Notes under the pieces: model-generated
The model's input: the letters and a program-made list of their open reading frames with translations, nothing else
Databases searched by the model: none
Told to the model about the DNA's origin: nothing
Shown here: positions 54,179 through 64,000 of the stretch, piece by piece
How positions within the stretch are numbered: the stretch's first letter is position 1
How the letters are laid out: the number at the start of each line of letters is the position of its first letter
Source of the DNA: Telmatactis stephensoni
Lineage: Eukaryota > Cnidaria > Anthozoa > Actiniaria > Isophelliidae
Direction of reading: 5' to 3'
Assembly (NCBI GenBank): GCA_029948255.1
Contig: JALIZF010001858.1
Coordinates: 62,001-126,000 of the forward strand
Length of the DNA stretch: 64,000 nt
Translations under genes and position numbers: made by a program

Positions 54179-56867
54179 CTGGAGAAAAAAAGATGGAAGT
54201 TGTTTTTTAAGCTTAGAAAAGTTTCGCGAAATTGGTAGAATGCGTCTATGGATCTCTCATCAGTGAAAGTGAGTTAGAGTTGGGAAGTTACCTGTCAATC
54301 AGTATAAAATGAGCGCTCAACGTACCTATTGGATTAAATAAGTATGCGCGCGCATTTGAGCATAGTGTCAACATATTCCAAATCGAAATCTATTGTTTAT
54401 TTATCTATTGTTTATTTATTGTCAAACGTATTCTATTTATTGTGTTTAATTTGATTGTTTTGAAACATATAAAGAAAAATGAAATCTGCTGCATGGCATT
54501 GAGATGTTGTCCCGCTTATCAAAAATAAAGTTAATCCAAACCTTTCCAAGGTTTTGAGACAAACTAGCTAGACAGGTACCAAATAGTTGTTGAAGGAAAA
54601 GGATTTAAACAAAAGTTTTAGTGAGTTTGTTTCCACGACAATTTGAGATTTCTCGACGACTTTTTATGATGAGTTTTGACAACGTAATTGTAGAATGGAA
54701 GTGCTAATTACAAAGTGCAAACTCGTTAAAGCAATTCATGGCTGAATTGTTCATTAACTCATAGTGATATTTCAAGGCCTGCAGCCAAAATATATTAAGT
54801 ATTTAATTTTCCCCCTTCAGCAATGCAAAGCTTATTTGGAAGTTCATATATTCAATACTAGTGACCGACTTTTTTTTTTATTTTAAATTTTGTTTAATTT
54901 TGTTTTTTTAATTAAAAAAGAAAGTTAATATCTAGTCAAAACTATAACTGACCGAAAAGTATAACAGACATAACAGTATTGTAGAAGAGGGGGCTTGATG
55001 TTCTTTCGTTTTTTGTTTTTGTTTTTGTTTTTACAAATGCTTAATTTGTTTACTTGCGTTCTCTTTCACGTAATAAAAAACAGTTTTTTCCTAGATATCT
55101 TTAGCGACCTTAGACAATGACGACAACTTCTTTAGACCGTTTTTTGTAGTTGTTGTTGATTTTTGTTTTGTTTTGTTATAAATGTTGTTGCTGTTGCTTT
55201 AAGACTGTCGCGCAGCTACGATTTCTAGCGCAAAACTTGTGGCAACACGTTACAGGTTTTTGAAAGAACGTCCAATCAATTAACATCAATTGTAGAGGCG
55301 CGTGCCACGTTATGCACTGCGCCAGTTTTTAATGTAACAATGCTGTGCTAAAAATTGTCCAGCGTAGCATCACCTCACCTTTGACAAAATTTTGAAAACG
55401 AAGACGCGCGCAATGAAATTAAAAGGAACGTACTCGCAAAGTCGGCGCTTTCGTCCTTTCCGCTACGCAAGGTGTCTGCTAAGCAATTTCCATTTATCAA
55501 GAACTTACACAATTTCCTTTTTTTAATGGATTTCAGGAAAAAAAGTAGTCACTTTTATACAGTTAAAATGGCCTAAGAAGACTAATAATTAACCAAACAA
55601 ACTGATAGAGTGACAAAAAGTGCGTAATTTTTACTGTAGTTTCAAAATCATTTGTCACATATATCGTATATTGTAAAAATGAGCCTATCACCAAAGACTG
55701 TTAGCCTGTTAGCTAGCATTAGTGTTTTAGTGAATTCAGACTCTATCAAAATGGCCCCGAAAAAATAACCTTAATTTTTAGTTGTTTTTCGTCCAGTCGT
55801 AGATGTCTATAGATTTGATTCAGCTGTCAATTTTTGTTTTCATTGGGCTCTACATGGTACACATTTGCACATGCCGTTTTATACTACTAAATTATTTATG
55901 AACCAAAGCCGACAATCAACAAATTGAAAGAAATTAAAATACTGTAAAGGAACAAACCTAAAAATACCAAAAACCTCAACTTGATATCTGTTCCTACTCC
56001 TCTGTTTCCTTGTTGAAAATCTTACTACACATAAAAAAAATGTTAAAAAAATGCATTCAACTGATAAGTAATTACAAACAAAAATAGATGTAAAAAGCAT
56101 ACGTCTTGTAGCTCATCGGTAAAACCTCAGAAACCCTTTAGATGAGATAAGTTAAACCTATAGGAAGCATAATTTTGTTTTAGTGTCACCAGATAAAAGA
56201 AAACATAAGAGTTTGTCCTTGTGCTGGGGTAACCCTATCTTCATTTATATTAATATTTTAGATATTACAATTGTATTTGAAGTGCCAATCATTTCTGTAA
56301 CCTTAATATTTTAATAACGTCTTCAATTATGTCCGCTTTTAAGAAATAATTATACTAACAAGATGTGCTAGTATTAACAGCTTCTTAAGACGTTGTGTCC
56401 CTTAATCAGCGGCTTACAGCAGCTCCGAGTTTTTCGAGGATGAAAAATGACAGAGCCTAGATTTTTGGCATTGTATAGAGACTTTTGAATTCCAGCTCGA
56501 CTTAAAGCACTTAACTTTTCAAATGATGGGCGGTCGTCCAATCGGAGCTAAATTCTAATTATATAAGACTTAAACCATGTTTTTATATTAATATTGACGT
56601 GAACACATTCAATGCAAGCATAACGCCTTGTTTTCAGTGATGTAAAATGGACACAATTCGCGCGAACGCAACTTAATGAGCGCACGGAAAAAAGAGAAGA
56701 AGAAAGAAAAAGATTTCTTCAGTGCGCTTATCATTTTGTCAGACCGTAATAGCCAAACTAATACAATAAAGATATTGCAATTTTTTTCAGAGTTGGAGAA
56801 ATTAAGGGATTCTAATGTCAGTACATCAATGGATCATATATTAATTGCGTTTTTCTGTGAATTTGTT
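54179..56867. other. Intergenic upstream of the LGR gene
   Basis: No gene, RNA or bounded repeat recognised. There are TTTATT-rich sequence near 54390-54430, GTTTTT runs near 55005-55035, and scattered short frames without domains. The LGR promoter should lie just above 54178, but no TATA box is seen on its strand. Confidence 0.4.
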
Positions 56868-57095
56868 AATTGAAAAGAAAAAGAAAAAGAAAAATAATCG
56901 AAAAAGAAAAGGAAAAGAAAAGAGGGTGAAACAACGTATACATAATCAAAAAAGAAAAAAAGAAAGTAAAAGAAAGAAAGAAAACGGAAAAGAAAGCTAA
57001 AAAATAGCGAAAGAGAGAAAAGAAAGACAAAGGAAAACATTGATGAAAGAGTGAAGAAAGATTCAATGAAGAAATAACGCAAGAGAAAAGGGAAA
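56868..57095. repeat. (GA/GAAA)-rich tract
   Basis: AAAGAAAAAGAAAAAGAAAA-type purine repeats with few interruptions. The overlapping Phe/Ser-rich frames on the minus strand are artefacts. Confidence 0.9.
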
Positions 57096-57959
57096 AAAAA
57101 CACGAAATAAATAAATTAAAAGATAGAATAAATTGTTTTCTTTTATCAAATTATTAAAACGCACGTTCTTGGCTTGTAATTGTGATAATCATAGCCGATA
57201 ATACACATACAATCACTAATCAAGCAGCTGTATAATCAATTTTTATGAATCTTGCCTACGCGAACTTCAAGTGGTCAAAACACTTTCAAAATTGAAAAGT
57301 AGGTCTTTCCATTTGAAATCTATCGCACGCCCTAATTTCACTATCGATGAAAAACTGACTTCAGTATACAATTTAAACAAATATCTCAAACATTTTGTCT
57401 GACTTTAAGATGAAGATCGGATAGAGACCGTCGGCTTTCTCAAATGGAAAGCATTAAATCAAGATCAAAATTCTGGAAGAATTTTTTCAATCATATAATA
57501 ACAGAATTAATAAAAAAGGTTTTAGTTTCACTGATGATATATCAACAAAAACAAGGAATCAAAACTGGTAATAAGATGTTGAATTCAGTTATTCAGGTGT
57601 TTTTAGTTATCCTCAAACTATGTATTTTTAATTGTCGAACGTTCATATATTTTGTCTGTTTCTTATTTTGTTGGTGTTATTATTATTGATGGCAAAAATA
57701 TCCGGCATTTTTAATATCAATAGTGACAAACAAACAGAAAAAGATAACAATATCAGTGGTCGCCCATGAAGAGCATTTCCTTCCATTAAAACGATCATTG
57801 AATTTAGTAAGATTCACTTCTTGCAGCTCATGTCATATCTAATGCCTTTCCCGATCTTTTTTAAACTGAAAAGTAACTTCTAGCCATGCGGAATCCTAAT
57901 AATAATCTTTAATAATCTTTCCAAGGTAGCATCAACCCACATAGAGGGGGACGTAAGGG

Positions 57960-58116
57960 TTTGCGGTGATGCGGTGTTACGTTATTTTTGGTGCGGTTTT
58001 GCGGTTATTTGTTATTTTAACCCGCGGTTATGCGGTTTTTGACTTCAGATTTTGTACGCGGTTTGTGGTTTTGCGGATTTTGTTGCGTTATTTTTTGTTG
58101 TTGCGGTTTTGCGGTT
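57960..58116 (+). repeat. TGCGGTTTT minisatellite
   Basis: Irregular repeats of TGCGGTTTTGCGGTTATTT-like units. A 78-residue frame across it is repeat-derived. Confidence 0.85.
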
Positions 58117-58811
58117 TCTATACCCTAAATTGGTTTAACCCTAACAGGAAAGGTAAACTTGGATCCACCGTTATAACTTTCTCAACCTTTTTATTAGTGT
58201 AACTGACCGAACTTGGTAACATTGTAAACAAAAATCTTTTGACTTTTTTTGTAAGCAGATTATGTAAAAAAAATTGAATTCATTGAGTGGCTCAGTTCAT
58301 ATTTGACGAAGAGAAAGCTAGAATTACTCTAGAAGGTAACATCGAAAAGCGAGAAATGGAAAGAACAGTCATAAATAAACAAAAAATAATGAATAAATAA
58401 ATAAAACTACCTTCTTTAAAGAAATATGTCTTCTCCTTACCTTCTTTTCTTAGTTTCACAATCGCCTTCGACAATGACGAAGTTTTCGTTGTCTTTCTTC
58501 TTATACTAGCAACACGCAATTGAATTCTATATTCTATATGAATCATTTATCTTTTGTGGCTCAAAATAAATTATTATATTCATGACGTCGAAAAAGTTAT
58601 TAAACGATTTATTATCTTGAAGATTTGTTATCGCCTTAAAGGTCTTTGCATCGATCTCGTCTAGGTGTTAATCAATAGTTTAAAAAAAATACATATCAAC
58701 ATCGTCAGGATATAGTTTTGAAAAGGAATGTGATTACTATATAAATGTCTGAATTTTATCTACAAGATAACCACATCTCATACTCATTAAGTTCATACTT
58801 AATATTTCTAT

Positions 58812-58878
58812 TTCCTTCTTTCTTTCTCTCTTTCTTTCTCTCTTTCGTTTTTCTTTCTTTCTTTTTCTTTCTCAGCAA
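58812..58878. repeat. (CTTT)n microsatellite
   Basis: CTTT units with CTCT interruptions. Confidence 0.9.
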
Positions 58879-60179
58879 TTATTTTTCTTTCTATATACAA
58901 ACTAATATAAATTTGTACCTATTGCATAAGCCTATGTAATCTAATAAGACCAAGAAAGGCTTTTTCTTTTGTACTTTTGACAAGTAAAGAGGTATAAGCA
59001 TCACTTTATTATTCCTTTCTAAATTCACTACCTCAGATCAATTTTTATAAGTGTTCAGTGAAGATATAATTTTTCCTGATGTCCTGATATGTAAGAGTCT
59101 CCGGTAATTAATTCTGCTCTCAAACACAAATATTGATAAAAATTCCAGACCCAAACCCATGTCAATCTTTTACACTTGTGTTTTCCCACACGTGAAGACT
59201 AAAATTAATTTCAAAATGTCAGGTAATTATTCGATCCCTGCCAAAAAGAACACGATAAAAATAAAGGTAATTGAGACCACTTTTGCTTAATCCTATGCCT
59301 ATCGTCTCTTCCAAACTTTTAAGTTAAAAACTCTGCGCCATTTTGATGTTGCACGCTAAATTTGACCGTTAACAATTATAAGATGGCTCCCAAATTGTCC
59401 GGAACAACTGAAGCGAGGGTGCAGTGATCTTGTTTTTGAAAATTGAACACTCCAGAGGAAAGCTTTTTTTAATATGTTTCAACTTTTGGCGGAGATTGGA
59501 TCCCTGTCGAAGCGTTGGCACGGTTAAGATAAACACTTAAAATTACAAAAAAATATCACTTGACGGGCAAAAGCTGGCTTAAAACCCAAGTACGCCGACC
59601 ACGTGATAAAGAGTATGGTAAAATATTGCTAAAGATTTTAAAACCATACGAATATTAACAAAACTTGAATTAGCCCTTCTCTAGTGATGAATCATGTCAT
59701 AGTACTCTTTAACTTTTAGCTTTTAACTTCTTTTTTTTAATTTTAGAAAAAAATTATCTTGTTGCGCATGCGCTGAAAAGTGGCTGTTGTTGTGAATTTG
59801 TTAACTTTTAAATGCTTTTAAAAAGTGAAACTGACGTCGAAATAGGGCTATTCACATCTACCTAGTCTCGAATCTATACTCTGAAGAACTTCATTCTAGC
59901 TTTTATGTTAAAACTCTATTGACCAGTTGGCGCCATTCCACTCATAAGTTTTGGCAACGATCGAATCCCTGGCAGCAATTGCACAATACCCCACAATTGT
60001 AGACGGAACTCTTGTAGCCACACTCTTTGTAGAACGAGTCAAAACGCAATTGAGTCTATTGAGTCTATTGAATTATTGCTCATAAAGGAAACTACCAAAC
60101 CACACCAATATCATCAAAAACAATTCATACCTAGCCTGCCAACGCCAAACAACGATTGATGTGAAAATGATTATCACAT
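58879..60179. other. Intergenic, nothing recognised
   Basis: No reading frame with a domain, no RNA gene and no clear inverted ends. Short recurring phrases such as TCGATCCCTG/TCGAATCCCTGGCAG suggest old repeat debris. Confidence 0.35.
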
Positions 60180-60505
60180 GACCTGTATTTGGCCCGGCGC
60201 GCGATCTTAGGCAAACCTTTGGAAATAGTCACGTGACTGGGCACATACGGATTTTCGAAGGTGGTACGGAAAAAGAAACCGTATCTGGACCCGGATCGCG
60301 CGCACGTCAAAAAATATAAATAAAATGATCAAAAACAGTCATATGACAAAATGCTTATTTGCTAAGTTAGGTCGGGCAGGCCGGGATGATATTTAGCTCT
60401 CCTTCATTCTGTACGGACCTCGTTGCCCTAGGTCCGTACGGCCATGACCTCGAAGCAAATACTTTCCCGCCCGTACCTCCCACTCAGTCAACAAGTACAT
60501 ATTCC
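60180..60505 (+). repeat. Dispersed repeat R2, copy 2
   Basis: Aligns with 47660-47990 in the same orientation (GAAATAGTCACGTGAC, GACCCGGATCGCGCGCACG, TTAGGTCGGGC, CCACTCAGTCAACAAG). Confidence 0.75.
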
Positions 60506-61331
60506 CTCCGAAGTCTATTTGTTTGTTTGTTTATTTATTTTTAGCAATAAATCTTCATCAAAACATCGCTGATATTTTAGAAATCAGTCAGTATATACGT
60601 ACATTTTGATTGGTCGAGATTCGCGCGGTGCGTCCTCCACACCGGAATGACGTCATTTTTCAAAATGGCCTCCCGCCAACATGACTGCTATGTCTTTTGT
60701 TCAATTCACTCTCCTGGAAATGATTGCAATTGACAAATGTCAAGACTGTAAATGAAATGAAGTTAGAGGACAAAGAACTCTTTAGAACTGAAGAATGAGT
60801 TTTTATGATTACTGATTGTGTATAATAGACTCTACTATTTTAGAAGATGTAAACACTAGTGCAAACATTGTGATTCTCTGGCCATTGGACAAATATTTAT
60901 TAGCCTTTTAAGCCATTTATTTATGTTTATATATTTATGTTTTAGTACCCCTATGAGAACCATCACATTTTATGAATAGGACATATCCTAATAAAACATT
61001 AGTACTCTAATTTTATCGAATAAATTGAAAATATTGATAATTTTGAAGTACATCATTTTATAACTGCTCTTAATATTTGTATACAGTTTGTATTCTTCTG
61101 TTAAGAATAATATATACGCATAAAAAGAAAAGAATAACAAAAGTCGATCATCAACTCATTAAAGTTACGAATGAATGGTCAACAATAAAGCTATACTCTT
61201 TCTCATAATCTTATTGGCTATGCATGGCTAACGACAAAGAATTAATGCTCGCAAAAACTATTAGTCAACACGAACAGTGCATTGATCATCGTTTAAGGAG
61301 GAATACTCTACTGAAATCAAAGTAATTCAAC
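60506..61331. other. Upstream region of the microprotein gene
   Basis: Contains a GTTT run at 60518-60540 and GATTGGTCGAGATTCGCGCGG with a following ATGACGTCAT site. No gene recognised before 61332. Confidence 0.35.
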
Positions 61332-63345
61332 ATGAAGGACATTGTAGTACAGGTTTTTGCGACACTGGTGTTTATCTTGTCACTTGTTGTACCAGTTTCA
61401 GGTGAGTTATGTTCGCCTTTCAAGGTATAAATCAGCTTCTAAATAATTAGTACCTTAGAAAACATTCTCTGTTTGTTCGTGTTTATTCGCATAACAATTG
61501 CGTTTTAACAAAGTATCTAAGCAGAAGGAATCAGTTACTTCTTTAAAATGAAGTACTTCATGATAGTTATGACAAATAGGTTTTGTATATAAATCATAAC
61601 ATCATGACAATTTCTTGAGTAATTAATATAAATACTTAAGAAGTGGCTAGTACAGGTAAATACCTCTGTTCTTGATTTCTCTTAATTGGTGATATATCTG
61701 CCACTACTTAGTTAGCACTGGTTCATGCTATGTTTTAGATTTGTAATGAAAAGATCACGTAAACTTTGCACTACTAGGACGATTGTTAGGAACAATTAGA
61801 CAATTAGACATTAGCATAAAGTTATTCATATCACTGCGCCGGAAACAAAATATTTCAAAGAAGAATCATCGATTGTAATATAGGACTTGTCGACAAATTT
61901 ATAACGTCCTGTATTACTGTCACTGATCTTTTGAAATGCTGTTCAAAATTATTACCTATAACATCTTTTGAGTTATTTAATGTATGTTGATAACCTAACA
62001 TAATGAACTTAATATTCAAACAAGTCGAAACTAACTTCTTCCTGCAACCACATTAGAACATTTTTAAATATTGAAAAATGAACTGTCGGATGACACGCAC
62101 ACCATGTCTTATTTTATATATGTAGATAAGATTACTGAGTTTGAAAATCGATCTTAAATTCAAATGGATAAAGAGTGAAGCTGATCGGAATGAAAAATCA
62201 TATTTTCTATACGGAAATGAATTGGGTCTCCTGTGATGACGTCATGTAGTGGTGCTTTTTGTTTGTTGTTAAATATTTCTTTATGATTCGGTTATCTGTT
62301 TATGAACAGATATTTCAATAACAAAATGTAGTCTAAAACAATTTAATTATTGCCAAAATCTGAAGAAACGTGCAGGCAAACAACAGAGCACCACTACTTG
62401 ACGTCATCATTGACCACCACAGGCAACCCAATGCGTTTCAGTAGTAGAAAATACAATTTTAGAATTTGTACAATGCGCTATTTGTTTTAATTTCAAAAAC
62501 CATTCATTTAATCATTTTAGCCCTCGATGATTACGACACAGTGGTTGTTCTAGTAGCAGTGGGTCTTGTTCTTTTACTCCTGGCACTGCTCATCGTCATC
62601 TTTGTTACGATTCGCCATCTCCGCAAAAGGTACGTAAGTCTACATTGTATAATGCTTAGATTTCAGTTAAATAGCAAAGATCTTACACACTACTTGTTTT
62701 CTGTACAAGCAATCTAACTAACTATTGGAATTAAGGCACTGTTACACTGTGCAATTTTCCCCAGCAACTGGCCAAAAATATTGCAAGTTGCTGGGGAAAA
62801 CTGCACAGTGTAACAGCGCTGTAATTTTCTCTGCAACTTGTTTTGCAACGCTGTTGCAAGACAAGTTGCTGGAAAAATTGCACAGTGTAACAGCGCCTTT
62901 ATAGTGCTACCGGTCACGACTTTCACAATGGTTTCTGCTAATTAGCATAAATGCTGAAGAATGAACATTTCTAGAAAAGCAACCCTTTGAAATTATGAAG
63001 ATTGTGGACTGAAATAGATAATGTGTGCAAGTTTCTAACGATACCGAATAAGTAATAAACCCTTGACAAGATACGAGGATTTCAAATGTTGAAAATGCAC
63101 CAAAACGAGGCCATCCGGACATCTAGTCAAAAATGCATACAAATCTCTCTAGTTTTGACTGCACATAACTTCTTTGGAATTCAACCAAAAGTGATGAAAC
63201 TTTCTAGAAATATTTCTCAGGAGTACTTTTTTGTATAACATTCATCATTTCTTGCAAGAAGCTCTCTTTTCTTTTACTTGAAAAATCTGAATTATGAAAG
63301 TGGTGAATACTAATGAATGTTTATCTCACTTTTAGGCGAAATTAG
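61332..63345 (+). CDS. Putative 62-residue single-pass membrane microprotein
   Basis: Three exons with GT-AG borders and matching phases: 61332-61401, 62521-62629 and 63336-63345 (stop TAG). Exon 1 is a signal peptide (MKDIVVQVFATLVFILSLVV, then PVS). Exon 2 gives a short acidic ectodomain (ALDDYDT), one hydrophobic helix (VVVLVAVGLVLLLLALLIVI) and a basic cytosolic end (RHLRK). Exon 3 adds only RRN. The chosen ATG is the first in its exon. No family is recognised. The terminal exon is only ten coding bases, so the true 3' end could instead be a different exon beyond the window. A MITE (62221-62432) lies in intron 1 and another (62732-62901) in intron 2. Exons 1 and 2 are fairly convincing; the stop is not. 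Confidence 0.5.
62221..62432. mobile_element. MITE in microprotein intron 1
   Basis: ATTGGGTCTCCTGTGATGAC is mirrored by a right end with CCACCACAGGCAACCCAAT. ATGTAGTGGTGCT pairs with AGCACCACTACTTG, and GTTTGTTGTT with CAAACAACAG. About 212 bp. Confidence 0.85.
62732..62901. mobile_element. MITE with ACAGTGTAACAGCGCC-type arms
   Basis: TAAGGCACTGTTACACTGTG is mirrored by CACAGTGTAACAGCGCCTTTA at the right end. The arm sequence also recurs internally (GTTGCTGGGGAAAACTGCAC), so it looks like a tandem or nested pair. About 170 bp. Confidence 0.9.
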
Positions 63346-64000
63346 TGAAATATCTGACCATCACCGAGCACTTTCCTATACTTATACATAGTAAGTATGT
63401 TATAGTAGCATCAAACAGTTGTACTACGTATAGGAAATCAAATCAGGTATTGGGTAAAACGGTCATAAAACCCGCGCTTTCAGGTGTCAGCACTTTCCAT
63501 GTAGCTCGCTGTTATCTTCTTATAGGCTCTTTCTTTATCAATTGTGTAATTGTATCAGAAATTGTACCCGATATAAAAAATGTCAATTGAGTTAGGTGGA
63601 GCTAGTTCGTAAATGGAGCTTACTACAGTGAAACCCAATGACTTAACAACGGCGCCATTATATTTAACCTTGGTTGTCTAGCGTCGTAACGTAACCGAAT
63701 ACTCGTAACTAAATTAGCCTTAAAACCCGCCTTAGTAGTGCGAATCAAAGCTCGTAGTCTTAGTCAGTATGGGCGATTATGGTACTTAAACTTCAAAATC
63801 AACTGCAAATCAAAAACTGTTACATGGCCTTAGAAGTGCAATGTTTCATTCATTGGATCTCAGTATCGCATATTCGCTTCCTATGTTCCAAAAATGTGTT
63901 AGCATGGTAAAAACAACATCTGAGGACAGCCCTTACCAATTATCAGCATTGTAGGACATCTCTGTGTGGAAAAATGAAGATACAAAGTCGAGTACTTTCA
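63346..64000. other. Right-edge region, nothing recognised
   Basis: The 81-residue frame at 63345-63590 lacks a domain and overlaps the microprotein end. No repeat boundary identified. Confidence 0.35.

Noticed and set aside
56834..57103. Phe-rich minus-strand frames that look like membrane proteins
   Set aside because: Translation of a second GA-rich tract; low complexity throughout.
57966..58202. 78-residue frame
   Set aside because: Derived from the TGCGGTTTT minisatellite.

Overview
The window looks like nuclear DNA of an anthozoan cnidarian (stony coral or sea anemone). This is inferred from AT-rich sequence, small GT-AG introns, tandem class A GPCR expansions, a short-LRR LGR-type receptor, a protocadherin-like gene, and dense foldback MITEs, tRNA-headed SINEs and LINE or Penelope-like debris. 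Nothing bacterial is present: no operons, CRISPR or IS elements.

Layout. 1-2180 (-): LINE coding region, frameshifted, running off the left edge. 2301-7725 (+): last eight exons of a cadherin-type membrane protein. 7.9-17.5 kb: no convincing gene, but a chain of foldback elements and microsatellites ending in a decayed Tc1/mariner-like element. 17562-25096: two intronless paralogous GPCRs (- and +) flanking a two-exon ENPP4/5-like ectophosphodiesterase (-). 25.2-25.95 kb: Penelope-like debris with a hammerhead-like core. 26800-46578: a GPCR cluster in which each gene is a signal-peptide exon joined by a phase-1 intron to one 7TM exon. Genes A, B and E (-) and F (+) look intact; D carries an in-frame stop; C and C' are truncated; three first exons are orphaned or decayed. 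48322-54178 (-): a five-exon leucine-rich-repeat GPCR, reconstructed here from splice sites and 72-bp LRR exons. 54.2-61.3 kb: repeats only. 61332-63345 (+): a possible three-exon gene for a 62-residue single-pass membrane microprotein.

Most of the genes encode cell-surface proteins (cadherin, ectophosphodiesterase, at least seven 7TM receptors, microprotein). The GPCR cluster is very dynamic: a 700-bp block is duplicated with about one visible mismatch, receptor tails and first exons have been reshuffled, a 42-bp unit is amplified tenfold at one paralogous position, and three transposon insertions can be read against empty sites in the sister copy. Coordinates of spliced genes come from reading splice sites and phases by eye, with no transcript evidence.
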